Shown: piece by piece, positions 1 through 8,274 of the stretch
Layout: every line of letters begins with the position of its first letter
Numbering within the stretch: the first letter of the stretch is position 1
Origin: Paracoccus sulfuroxidans
GTDB taxonomy: Bacteria; Pseudomonadota; Alphaproteobacteria; Rhodobacterales; Rhodobacteraceae
DNA length: 64,000 nucleotides
Assembly: GCF_007830335.1 (NCBI RefSeq)
Contig: NZ_VLKU01000016.1
Location: 1 to 64,000, forward strand
Reading direction: 5' to 3'
Translations under genes and position numbers: made by a program
Notes under the pieces: model-generated
The model's database searches: none
What the model saw: only the letters and a program-made list of their open reading frames with translations
Told to the model about the DNA's origin: nothing

Positions 1-438
1 GACGCCACGGCCAAATTCGTGAACACCGACGGCGCCGAGATCGGCAGCGCCAGCCTGACGCAAACCGCAGCGGGCGTGCTGATCAAGGCCGAGATCGGAG
101 ATCTTCCGCCCGACAGTTGGGTGGCCTTCCATATCCATGAAACCGGCACCTGCGATCCCGCGACCAAACATGACTCGGCGGGCGGCCATTTCAATCCGAC
201 CGGGGTCGAGCACGGCTATCTGTCCAAAACTGGGCCCCACGCTGGTGACATGCCCAATCAGCGCGTCGATGCGACCGGCATGGCCCGGTTCGAGGTCTTC
301 AACCCGTCGGTGACCCTGACCGAGGGAGACAAGAGCATCACATCCCGTGCTTTGATGATCCACGCCAAGGCCGACGACTACTCCAGCCAGCCCTCCGGAG
401 CGGCCGGCGATCGTCTGGCCTGTGCGGTCATCGAGTAA
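1..438 (+). CDS. sodC: Cu/Zn superoxide dismutase, 5' end outside window
   Basis: The reading frame is open from the first base, so the gene starts upstream of the window. The enzyme dismutates superoxide to oxygen and peroxide, normally in the periplasm. Visible family marks are the copper ligands in FHIHETG, the shared region GGHFNP followed by GPHAGDMPN, the His/Asp metal region MIHAKADDY, and the C-terminal GDRLAC with the Arg next to the active site and the second disulfide Cys. The first disulfide Cys is in GTCDP. The signal peptide is expected upstream and cannot be seen. A GTG at 19 is in frame but unlikely to be the true start. Confidence 0.93.
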   Translation, partial: DATAKFVNTDGAEIGSASLTQTAAGVLIKAEIGDLPPDSWVAFHIHETGTCDPATKHDSAGGHFNPTGVEHGYLSKTGPHAGDMPNQRVDATGMARFEVFNPSVTLTEGDKSITSRALMIHAKADDYSSQPSGAAGDRLACAVIE

Positions 439-526
439 CGCCTCGCCAGCATCGTTACACAGGCCAGCATGAACCATCGGCGCTCCGAGCGGTTTATCCT
501 CATATGCTTTCCAGAGGAATAACGAC

Positions 527-741
527 ATGGAGCGCCTGTTCACCCGCGTCGCTGGTCGGATCGCCTATTGGGCCGGTTCACCCATCGCATTCGCGCTTTG
601 CATTGTCTTCGTCCTGATTTGGCTTGTCAGCGGCCCTGTCTTCGGCTTCTCCGACAGCTGGCAGCTCATCATCAACACCTCGACAACGATCATCACCTTC
701 ATGATTGTCTTTCTTGTCCAGAATACCCAAAATCGCGATAT
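527..741 (+). pseudogene. Low-affinity iron permease-like protein, truncated by IS sequence
   Basis: The first 72 residues look like the low-affinity iron permease family: a short amphipathic start (MERLFTRVAGRIAYWAG), a membrane helix around residues 20-40, a second helix ending IVFLVQNTQNRD. Right after NRD the sequence becomes an IS3-type end (741-768), and the frame then runs 20 residues through IS DNA to a stop at 802. The C-terminal part of the family domain is missing. A Shine-Dalgarno (AGAGGAAT) lies 8 bases before the ATG. Function is probably lost. Confidence 0.75.
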
Positions 742-768
742 TGAACCGCGCCGGGTTTGCCGGAGGCT
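741..768. repeat. IS3-family-like terminal sequence, left copy
   Basis: This 28-base sequence (begins TTGAACCGCGCCGGGTTT) matches 63255-63282 at 27 of 28 positions. The right copy sits just outside the stop codon of an IS3-type transposase gene, so it is taken as that element's end. Here it marks the break point inside the iron-permease-like gene; only the end is left. Confidence 0.65.
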
Positions 769-819
769 CCATGTGTGGATGCCCCGATTCATGCAAGGGT
801 AAATTCGTGCCGCCGAGCA

Positions 820-1257
820 TGTGATCGGGTGTTCGATCTGTTCGAGGTAGATCTGGCCGAGATCGCGAACCAACTGCGGCATTGCGACATCGGGTGCCTC
901 TAGTGCTTGCGCCAGAGATTTCAGGTGAGCTGGGCCTTGCGGCACAACGAGACCGTGCTCTGCGAGGTGGCCGCGCAGCGCATTGATCAATTGCGTTCTT
1001 TGGCGCACGAGCAGATCGCGGGTCCGGAAGACCATGGAGCACGCCTGCTGTTGCTCGGTCTTCACTGCGACGAAGCGCATTGTCGGCCGAGAACCTGCTT
1101 CGGCAATGGCTTCCGCGTCCGCCGTATCGTTCTTGTGCCGCTTCACATATGGCTTGACGTAGCTAGTTGGAACGAGGCGTATGTCGTGGCCGAACTGCTG
1201 GATCGCGCGACCCCAGTCATGAGCGCTGGCGCATGCCTCCATAACACCGGAGGCCGC
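820..1257 (-). pseudogene. IS110-family transposase fragment
   Basis: The minus strand encodes an internal piece of an IS110/IS1111-type transposase, including VMEACASAHDWGR, YVKPYVKRHKNDTADAEAI and FRTRDLLVRQRTQLINALRG, which belong to the N-terminal DEDD catalytic half. The N-terminus is cut at about 1257 by IS21 material, and the match ends after LEQIEH near 845. The C-terminal transposase domain is absent, so this is a dead remnant in the IS cluster. Confidence 0.8.
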
Positions 1258-1258
1258 C

Positions 1259-1478
1259 ATGCGTCATGATCCCGCCAGCGGCGCCGTCATTATCATGCTT
1301 CGCAGCCTCAAGATGCATGGCATGGCGCAGGCCGTGACCGATTTGATCGAGCAAGGCGCGCCTGCATTCGAAGCGGCAGTCCCGATCCTAACCCAGCTGT
1401 TGAAGGCGGAGATGGCCGAACGAGAGGTTCGGTCGATTGCCTATCATATGAAAGCGGCACGCTTTCCGGCCTACAGCC
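1259..1478 (+). pseudogene. istB: IS21-family IstB helper ATPase, N-terminal fragment
   Basis: The first 70 residues match the IstB N-terminus (MRHDPASGAVIIMLRSLKMHG, then KAEMAEREVRSIAYHMKAARFPAY). The frame then breaks at about 1478, where the minus-strand IstA fragment begins. IstB is an AAA+ ATPase helping IS21 transposition, but the ATPase core is missing here. It lies on the opposite strand from the adjacent IstA piece, whereas intact IS21 elements carry both on one strand, so a rearrangement joined them. Confidence 0.75.
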
Positions 1479-2244
1479 GCGGCCGCGCATCCTGGACGCT
1501 CTTTTCAACCTGACCTTTCTCCCAGCCTGCGGCTGGATTACAGAATTCCGGCTCGAAGACATAGTGATTGGCCATGGCGAGGAAGCGCATGTTGACCTGA
1601 CGCTCCTTGCCGCGACCGACACGATTCACCGCGGACCTCATGTTGTCGTAGATGCCGCGCTCTGGAACGCCGCCGAAAACGCGAAAGCCGTGCCAATGAT
1701 CATCAAACAGCATCTCGTGAGTCTGCAGCAGATAGGCGCGCACCAGGAAAGCCCGGCTGAGCGACAGCTTGATACGGGCGACTTGCAGTTTGGTGCGTTC
1801 TCCGCCCAGCACCGCGTAATCCTCACTCCAATCAAACTGGAAGGCCTCGCCAGGGCGGAAGGCCAAGGGCACGAATGTGCTGCGGCCCGTGGTCTGCTTC
1901 TCACGCTGGCGATCAGCTCGCCAATCCCGGGCAAAGGCAGCCACGCGATTATAGGAACCGGTTTAACCGAGCGCGGCCAGATCGGCGTGCAACTGCTTCA
2001 AGTTCCGGCGCTGCTTGCGCGACTTCGTCGTCTCGGTCTTCAGCCAGGCCGCGAGCTTCTCCGCGAACGGATCGAGTTTGCTCGGACGTTCCGGCAGCGA
2101 GAACTTCGGCTCGATCGTGCCCGCGTTCAGATACTTCTTGATGGTGTTGCGCGACAGGCCCGTCCGTCGGGCAATCTCGCGGATCGGCAGCTTCTCACGC
2201 AGCGCCATCGGGCGGATGACATTCAAAAGTCCCATGTGGATCAC
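1471..2244 (-). pseudogene. istA: IS21-family IstA transposase, frameshifted and C-terminally truncated
   Basis: Two minus-strand frames together make the first half of IstA. 2244-1963 carries the helix-turn-helix (IREIARRTGLSRNTIKKYL). 1944-1471 carries the start of the catalytic core (GEAFQFDWSEDYAVLGG and GGVPERGIYDNMRSAV, with the first two acidic residues). The frame changes at about 1945-1963, and the protein ends at VEKSVQDARPRL where it meets the inverted IstB fragment. Two IS21-type terminal repeats lie behind it at 2286-2345. Confidence 0.8.
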
Positions 2245-2285
2245 TCCGTTGCTCCCCGTCGCTCGTCACGTTGGGGAAGGGTCAC

Positions 2286-2345
2286 ATGGGTCAAATCTCA
2301 ATGGAAATTACGCGCCAACCCGGGTCAGTTCTGGGTGGAAATCAA
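2286..2345. repeat. IS21-type terminal repeats
   Basis: Two related units occur in tandem: GGGTCAAATCTCAATGGAAAT and, about 35 bases on, GGGTCAGTTCTGGGTGGAAAT (shown only as motif landmarks). Multiple short repeats at the istA end are typical of IS21 elements. They fix the outer boundary of the 1471-2345 remnant. Confidence 0.55.
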
Positions 2346-2420
2346 CAGCGCATGGAAAATATCCGCCAATCATGATTCGTCCATATAAGTTGTTGCGAAT
2401 GAGATCGGGCAGATGCAGAG

Positions 2421-2663
2421 TTAGGCTCGCAGCCGGAATTCTGGAGTGCTGGCTTTGGAATCGTCGCAAGCTTGTTTGTAACCGGCATTCCATCCGTTGG
2501 AGTAAGCATCCCGCACAACCTGACTGCCAATGGCATGCTCTCGCGCTCTATCGCAATCAGCAAGGAACGTCTTGTATGTGGCATGATCTATATAGGTTTT
2601 GCGAATAAGAAAAATTGCCGCCGCAATAATCAGACCCGCTGACAGTCCTATCATGACCTGCAT
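2421..2663 (-). CDS. Small membrane-anchored hypothetical protein
   Basis: This 80-residue protein is not recognised. Residues 3-20 (VMIGLSAGLIIAAAIFLI) form a membrane helix, followed by a positively charged RKTY and a soluble tail rich in Asp, Ala and Lys. An AGGAG sits 6 bases before the ATG, which supports real translation. It lies alone between an IS21 remnant and the IS5 element, and its base composition is less GC-rich than the main genes. It may be a remnant of the phage or plasmid DNA that the IS elements entered. Confidence 0.5.
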   Translation of the reverse strand: MQVMIGLSAGLIIAAAIFLIRKTYIDHATYKTFLADCDRAREHAIGSQVVRDAYSNGWNAGYKQACDDSKASTPEFRLRA

Positions 2664-2731
2664 TACAACTCCTGCGATTCTAGATTAAAGTCACTTCATC
2701 TATAGCGATAATGGCGATTTTTTCCCAACTA

Positions 2732-3582
2732 GGACGTGTTGACAAAAGGGATTCCCCTGACCGAGGCACTGTGATTCAAGCTTATCTCTACTTGGGAGAT
2801 GAGGTTGGCACGCAACCTGATATCCGATGATGAGTGGGCCTTTTTCGAGGAGTTCATTAGCGCCGTTCGACACCAGAATGGGCGCAAGCCATCCAATCAT
2901 CGCCTTGTTCTAGATGGGATTTTCTGGATAACGCGAACAGGCGCGCCGTGGCGAGATCTGCCTGAAGAGTTCGGCAAGTGGTCCTCGGTCTATCGCCAGT
3001 TCCGGCGCTGGACCCTGGCCGGACTTTGGGAGGATATACTGGACGCGCTGAACCACGCGGGGATTGCGCCAGACAAACTGCAGATGGTCGACAGCACCGT
3101 GATCCGTGCCCATCATCATGCGGCGGGCGCAAAAGGGGGACTCCGAAAGAGGCTTTTGGCCGTTCAAGAGGTGGGTTCTCGACCAAGATCCACCTCCGCG
3201 TCAATGGCGCTGGCCTCCCGATGAGGACCGAGATCACGCCCGGGCAGGATTCCGATTACACAGGCTATGATCTGGTGATGGCCGACAACCTGCCGCAGCC
3301 CGCCGTTCTGGTCGCCGACAGAGGCTATGACTCTGATAAAATTCGGGAAGATATCGAGAGCCGCAGCGCCGTGCCGATGATACCGATGCGCAAAAACCGA
3401 AAGGTTCGAAAGGTCGTCGACATGACCATCTACACGCTACGCAACATGGTCGAGCGGTGCTTCAACAAGCTCAAGAACAGCCGCAGGCTGGCAACTCGCT
3501 ACGACAAGACCGCAGACAGCTTCCTCGGATTCATAGACATTGCCTGCATCAGGCTATGGATCCGCCATTTGTCAACATGACC
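2732..3582 (+). mobile_element. Insertion sequence, IS5 family, IS427-like group, complete
   Basis: An 851-bp element with terminal inverted repeats: the left end reads GGACGTGTTGACAAA and the right end, read inward, GGTCATGTTGACAAA (2 mismatches in 15). A TA dinucleotide stands directly outside both ends (2730-2731 and 3583-3584), as expected for a 2-bp target duplication. It carries one transposase in two overlapping frames. Size, ends and frame layout fit the IS427 group. Confidence 0.88.
2799..3580 (+). CDS. IS5-family transposase made by -1 frameshift (orfA/orfB)
   Basis: The first frame (2799-3224) holds the N-terminal DUF4096-type domain (FWITRTGAPWRDLPEEFGKW) and the first catalytic Asp in QMVDSTVIRAHHHAAGAKGG. 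The second frame (to 3580) continues with FGRSRGGFSTKIH, the second Asp in LVADRGYDSD and the Glu region YTLRNMVERCFNKLKNSRRLATRYDK. The switch lies at the run AAAAGGGGG (3131-3139), a slippery string for a -1 shift, which joins AAGAK to RGTPKEAFG. This is the usual expression mode of IS427-group elements, so the gene may be intact. Confidence 0.88.
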
Positions 3583-4125
3583 TACCGCGCGAATCCCGAT
3601 CCGTGGAATTATCTGGCCAGCGCCTACGAGGCCGACAAATACCGCGCCACAATAGCCGCCCTTCCCCAGCATCAATTTCGATCCTGTCTCGAGATTGGTT
3701 GCTCGATCGGTGTGCTGACGGAAATGCTTTCGACGCGAGCCGATCATGTGACTGGCGTCGATTTAAGCGAAGAGGCCCTGAGCAGCGCACGCAGCAGGCT
3801 TTCCGCAGTTGCCCGTGTCCAACTGCACGGCCTGACCATTCCTGCGCAATGGCCACAGGGGCGATGGGATCTCGTGGTTCTTTCAGAGGTTGCTTACTAT
3901 CTTTCCGCGGATGAGATCGCATCGCTCAGCACGCGGATTGCCGAAAGCACCTATCCTAAGGCCTGGTGCCTTCTGGTGAATTGGACCGGCGAAACACAGA
4001 CGATCTGGCACGGCCCTGACGCCGCGAGGGCTCTGATTGATGGGCTGTGTGAACTGCGCCAGATCTCACATCTTGAACGGATTCAGCATCCGCAATTCGT
4101 CATTGATCTGGTGGCGTTGAGTTAG
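3577..4125 (+). CDS. NodS-like SAM-dependent methyltransferase, both ends altered by IS DNA
   Basis: A class I methyltransferase of the NodS-like type. The SAM-binding motif is CLEIGCSIGVLTEML (motif I), followed by VTGVDLSEEAL and WDLVVLSEVAYYL. The start is the ATG at 3577, which lies inside the right inverted repeat of the IS5 element, so the IS replaced the native start and perhaps 10 residues. The C-terminus (FVIDLVALS) ends exactly where IS21 DNA begins, which suggests loss of the last few residues. At 182 residues it keeps the whole fold core and could still be active. Neighbouring sugar and sulfate transfer genes suggest a polysaccharide or signal-molecule role, but this is inference. 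Confidence 0.7.
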   Translation: MTYRANPDPWNYLASAYEADKYRATIAALPQHQFRSCLEIGCSIGVLTEMLSTRADHVTGVDLSEEALSSARSRLSAVARVQLHGLTIPAQWPQGRWDLVVLSEVAYYLSADEIASLSTRIAESTYPKAWCLLVNWTGETQTIWHGPDAARALIDGLCELRQISHLERIQHPQFVIDLVALS

Positions 4126-4680
4126 CTGACGGTCTTTTTCGAAGACCATCTCCTGACTCTCGCGCATATAGGCGCGGGCGAACATCATTCGGCTGTGGCA
4201 AAGGCGGAGATGGGCGACCTTCACCGTGACGGTCACGCCCGAGATCAGCACGACCTCATGGCTCCAGTCGAACTGGTAGGCCTCGCCTGGAGCATAATAG
4301 AGCGGCACATAGGCCTCGACCGTCACCGCCCCACGGGCCTGTGACCAGGTTCGCGCAAACCGGCGCACGGCATCGTATCCGCCCTCATATCCGATGTAAT
4401 TCCTCGAAGATGCGGATCAGCGTCAGCCGCTCGCGAGAGGTCTTCGACGCATTCGAGGACAGAAACTGTTCCAGCTGCCCCTGCCATGGCCCGATCCGGG
4501 GCAACGGCTGGCGGCTGCGCTCATAGCTGAAATCCGTCTCGTCCGACCGCAGGATCTTCCGCACCGTGTTCCGCGACACGTGCAGCTCCCGAACGATCTT
4601 CTTCACCGACCAGCCATGAACATAGAAGGCTCACCGGACCCGCGCGATCGTATCCACCCGCTTCATCTCCCCTCCGCTCG
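4126..4680 (-). pseudogene. istA: IS21-family IstA transposase fragment, second element
   Basis: A different IS21 remnant from that at 1471-2244. The helix-turn-helix is in 4606-4385 (KKIVRELHVSRNTVRKILRS) and the start of the catalytic core in 4368-4126 (GEAYQFDWSHEVVLISG). The frames differ, and the protein ends at SQEMVFEKDRQL where it meets the methyltransferase gene. An in-frame break also separates the expected start near 4680 from the HTH. Confidence 0.78.
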
Positions 4681-4716
4681 CTTATCCTCCAGCGAACGGT
4701 CTGGCAAAACATCAGG

Positions 4717-4773
4717 GGGGTCAAAATTGGGTGCCGATACCCCCCTCTAAGGGGTCAAGATTGCACGCCGAAA
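4717..4773. repeat. IS21 terminal repeats of the second element
   Basis: Two related units, GGGGTCAAAATTGGGTGCCG at 4717 and GGGGTCAAGATTGCACGCCG at 4751, lie 34 bases apart. They are the multiple terminal repeats of the IS21 end next to istA and mark the border with the following surface-polysaccharide gene. Confidence 0.65.
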
Positions 4774-4833
4774 CACACACCGTTGGATGCATTATGATAT
4801 GGAACTATCTTATCAGTTGTACCATAACAGCTT

Positions 4834-7800
4834 TTGCCGCTGAAAAATGGGAAATTTGCCGTGGAAAAGCTCGAAGACCGGCCGCTAAAAAATTTTGGCA
4901 AACAACGGCCACCCTCCACTCAGAAGACCTCCACCGCTACCAGAACATGCCTGCTGGTTCTAGGCATGCATCGTTCCGGCACCAGTGCTCTTACCAGAAC
5001 ATTAAACCTCTTGGGTTACAGCTTGCCCGAAAAGCTAATTGGGGCGGCAGAGGGTAATGATGCCGGGCATTGGGAGCCCGAAAATATTGTCCTATTCAAC
5101 GATCAGTTACTTAGCGATATGGGCTCTACTTGGCACGATTTTCGTAGTCTGTCGCCCTCTCGCTTGGGACCTGTAGCCCTCCAGAACGCCGATCTGCAAC
5201 TGCGCGATCTGTTGCAAAGAGAATTTGGTGATGCGCCACACATAATACTTAAAGATCCGCGGATCTGTAGGCTGGCACCATTCTATATACAAGCCCTAGA
5301 GCATTTACATTGCCGCATAGTGCCACTGATCGCGTTTCGCAACCCTGCGGAAGTCATGCGTTCATTACAACGTCGGCGCAGCAACTGGCCTACCGGACTT
5401 GGCGATTCCGTTGCAGCATTGATGTGGCTGCGACATGTTCTGGATGCAGAGGTTGCGAGCCGTAACATGCCACGCAGCTTCATCAACTACGCCATGCTTA
5501 CAAAGGACTGGCAGAGTGAGATCCAACGTATCGCCAATCAAGGAAGTTTCGACTTTCCCGAGCCTGTGATCGAGTCAGCCCCACTAATCGGGGAGTTTTT
5601 ACGTCCTGACCTCAACCATGAACGGATCAAGGAACACGATATCTCTGGTCAGCCAGCTCTGCGAGGCTGGTGCATGAGAGCACATGATGCGTTGAAGCGG
5701 CTTGTAATCGATCCGCATTCCGAGTCGGCTATGGCCGTGCTCGATATAATCCGACGCGATTTTGACGCTGCAGAGCTCCCACTTTCGGACATGGCCAATG
5801 GCGACGCAGTTCGGATCAACTTGCTTCAGGAAGAGATAGCACGCGCCCAGTATGAAAGCTGCAACTGGCAGGAGCGCGAACAGGCGGCAAGACAAAGGAT
5901 TGAGGGGCAGGACACGCAGATAGGCGAGCTGAACACAGAGCTGCGCCGCCTTGAAGCTGATCAGCAAGTGCTCACGCAAAGCTTGAATGACGCGCGCGAG
6001 CGCGAACAGGCGGCAACGCAACGGATTGAGGGGCAGGACACGCAGATAGGCGAGCTGAACGCAGAGCTGCGCCGCCTTGAAACTGATCAGCAAGTGCTCA
6101 CGCAAAGCTTGAATGACGCGCGCGAGCGCGAACAGGCGGCAACGCAACGGATTGAGGGGCAGGACACGCAGATAGGCGAGCTGAACACAGAGCTGCGCCG
6201 CCTTGAAACTGATCAGCAAGTGCTCACGCAAAGCTTGAATGACGCGCGCGAGCGCGAACAGGCAGCAAAACAGCAAATTGAGGAGCAACTTTCACAGATA
6301 TTGGAGATGACGCTAAGCTTGACCGACGCGCAGGAGATGTTGGGTTGGCACGAGCGTAAACTCGCAGAAATGAATGAGCTGCTGCACAACCGCAATCTCG
6401 ACTACGACAAACTGCAGCTGATCTCCCAACTTCGTGTTGATCAGATCTATAAGACACGCTCTTGGCGGGTAACAGCACCAATGCGGCAGGTCTCCACTAA
6501 ATTGCGCAATATTCGCATTGCGGTGAATACCTTCCAAAGCGCCAGCCGCAACCTCGGAGGACCACTGGCGGCTGCCTCTGCGACGACGCGCATTTTGGTT
6601 AAGGAAGGTCCTAGAGGTATTGGCCGCCGCCTGAGTCGACACCGATATATTGCTCATCTAGACGCGCAAGGTGTCAACAAATCATCTGCGCATCAATGCT
6701 ATATTGCTGCTACTCCTCATGTAATGAGTCTGGCGCAACTGATGGCTCGGGTTCTGCGCGAGGAAGGTTTCTTGGTAAGCGTAGGAACCGATCTTGATGG
6801 CGCAGATGGTGCAACGCATGTTTTCGTCATCTGCCCACAGATGTTCGATAATATCCCAGAACATTATATCGCCGTCCAGATGGAGCAATCGGTCAGTTCT
6901 CGCTGGTTCACCGAGGCATATTTTGACAGCCTAAATCGCGCCCGTGCAATTATCGATTATTCGATGACAAACCTTGACTATCTCGGCCGTCACGATCTGC
7001 CACTGTACAAGCTTCATTACATACCGCTGGACGTTGATCGAAACCTACTACCGTCGGACGAAGCACCTCGCCAAGGAATTTTGTTTTACGGCGACGATAA
7101 ATGCCCACGTCGGCAAAGAATTCTGTCTGCCGTGGCCGATGCGTATCCGCAATTACGTATCGTCAACAATCTCTTCGGCGAAGAAATAGATCAGGAACTC
7201 AAGCGCGCTGCGGTGGTGCTAAACGTGCATTACTACGAAGGTTCTCTTCTGGAGACGACGCGGATCTATCAAGCGCTAAGTCATGGCACGCCCGTGGTCT
7301 CCGAAGTTTCCGCCGATCAGGACGAACATGCAGTGCTCCATGGCATCGTAGAGTTTGCCCCGGTAGACGATACTGACAGAATCATCGAGTTGTTGCGGCC
7401 CTATATCGACAATGACATCCATGCCATCGCGCAGCGCGAGCGAATTCGCTCCTTCACGGCCCGAGATGACAACCGTTTCGAGATGTTCTTCCGTCGCTTC
7501 TTGTTGGCGCAAAACATGGTAGGATACGATGTTATGAGCACGCGCGCGCCCAATTATCCGATATCGGTCCCCGAGCCCGCGCATTTGTGCCTTAGCCTAC
7601 CGGAAACGCCCCGCAGGCGAGCGCTGTTTGCCGGTCAGATGCAGCCCGGTTTCACGATCTGGGATGGTTTGAAGGCTACGCCAGGATGGATCGGCGCGGC
7701 TATGAGCTATCGCCACATGTTTAAGCGAATCGTGGCGTCTGGTACACAGCGAGCCATCATATGTGAGGATGACGTACTATTTCCCACAGATTACAATCAG

Positions 7801-8229
7801 CGTATGGCTGTTGTGGAACGCTATCTAGAACATCACGAATGGGACCTGTTCTCGGGCTTTATTGCCGATGCACATGATGACATTGTGGTGTCTGCCGTTG
7901 TAGACTTCGAAGGTGTACGCTTCGTGCATGTCAACCGAGCCGTCAGCATGGTGTTCAACATCTATAATCGCGGCATCATGGAATATCTGGCTGAGTGGGA
8001 CCCAACCGACAAGGACGTGGATCGCAACACTATTGACCGCTACCTTGAACGGCGGGAGGACACGAAGGTCATTTTGACGCTCCCATTCCTGGTCGGGCAC
8101 CGTCCCGACACTACTTCGACCATCTGGGGTTTCGATAACACGCAATACGACGCAGTTATCGAGAAAAGTGAACTTCTCCTGACAGAGAAAGTAGAGGAAT
8201 TCCTACGCAAAACTAGAAGCGGATCATAA
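4834..8229 (+). CDS. Large fusion: sulfotransferase-like domain, coiled coil, GT1-like and GT25-like glycosyltransferases
   Basis: A 1131-residue protein with four parts. Residues 38-300 are sulfotransferase-like, with the PAPS-type P-loop LGMHRSGTSALTR, HIILKDPRI and FRNPAEVMRSL. Residues 330-500 form a long coiled coil with three near-identical 42-residue repeats. Residues 615-890 resemble a GT1-type glycosyltransferase (LFGEEIDQELKRAAVVLNVHYYEG, ETTRIYQALSHGTPVVSE). Residues 920-1120 resemble a GT25 transferase (GWIGAAMSYRHMFKRI, then AIICEDDVLF with an acidic motif). The start is uncertain: TTG at 4834 gives the full frame, GTG at 4861 and ATG at 4966 are alternatives, and IS21 DNA just upstream may have removed the native start. 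Likely role: capsule or exopolysaccharide assembly and sulfation at the cytoplasmic face. Confidence 0.75.
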   Translation: MPLKNGKFAVEKLEDRPLKNFGKQRPPSTQKTSTATRTCLLVLGMHRSGTSALTRTLNLLGYSLPEKLIGAAEGNDAGHWEPENIVLFNDQLLSDMGSTWHDFRSLSPSRLGPVALQNADLQLRDLLQREFGDAPHIILKDPRICRLAPFYIQALEHLHCRIVPLIAFRNPAEVMRSLQRRRSNWPTGLGDSVAALMWLRHVLDAEVASRNMPRSFINYAMLTKDWQSEIQRIANQGSFDFPEPVIESAPLIGEFLRPDLNHERIKEHDISGQPALRGWCMRAHDALKRLVIDPHSESAMAVLDIIRRDFDAAELPLSDMANGDAVRINLLQEEIARAQYESCNWQEREQAARQRIEGQDTQIGELNTELRRLEADQQVLTQSLNDAREREQAATQRIEGQDTQIGELNAELRRLETDQQVLTQSLNDAREREQAATQRIEGQDTQIGELNTELRRLETDQQVLTQSLNDAREREQAAKQQIEEQLSQILEMTLSLTDAQEMLGWHERKLAEMNELLHNRNLDYDKLQLISQLRVDQIYKTRSWRVTAPMRQVSTKLRNIRIAVNTFQSASRNLGGPLAAASATTRILVKEGPRGIGRRLSRHRYIAHLDAQGVNKSSAHQCYIAATPHVMSLAQLMARVLREEGFLVSVGTDLDGADGATHVFVICPQMFDNIPEHYIAVQMEQSVSSRWFTEAYFDSLNRARAIIDYSMTNLDYLGRHDLPLYKLHYIPLDVDRNLLPSDEAPRQGILFYGDDKCPRRQRILSAVADAYPQLRIVNNLFGEEIDQELKRAAVVLNVHYYEGSLLETTRIYQALSHGTPVVSEVSADQDEHAVLHGIVEFAPVDDTDRIIELLRPYIDNDIHAIAQRERIRSFTARDDNRFEMFFRRFLLAQNMVGYDVMSTRAPNYPISVPEPAHLCLSLPETPRRRALFAGQMQPGFTIWDGLKATPGWIGAAMSYRHMFKRIVASGTQRAIICEDDVLFPTDYNQRMAVVERYLEHHEWDLFSGFIADAHDDIVVSAVVDFEGVRFVHVNRAVSMVFNIYNRGIMEYLAEWDPTDKDVDRNTIDRYLERREDTKVILTLPFLVGHRPDTTSTIWGFDNTQYDAVIEKSELLLTEKVEEFLRKTRSGS
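5881..6258 (+). repeat. Three tandem 126-bp repeats inside a coiled-coil region
   Basis: Units begin at 5881, 6007 and 6133, each 126 bp, with a diverged partial fourth from 6259. Units two and three differ at only a few bases, so they arose by recent duplication. Each encodes 42 residues (six heptads) including IEGQDTQIGELN and RRLETDQQVLTQSLN, so copy-number change would lengthen or shorten the coiled coil without breaking frame. Confidence 0.95.
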
Positions 8230-8274
8230 ATAACCTCAGGGACGCAATCCGTCGTCTACCAAGAAAGAAGAAAA

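Noticed and set aside
5881..6258. CRISPR array
   Set aside because: The repeats are directly tandem, 126 bp, coding and without variable spacers.
5599..6288. Minus-strand frame with three repeats (LFALARVIQALREHLL)
   Set aside because: It is only the antisense reading of the 126-bp coiled-coil repeats.
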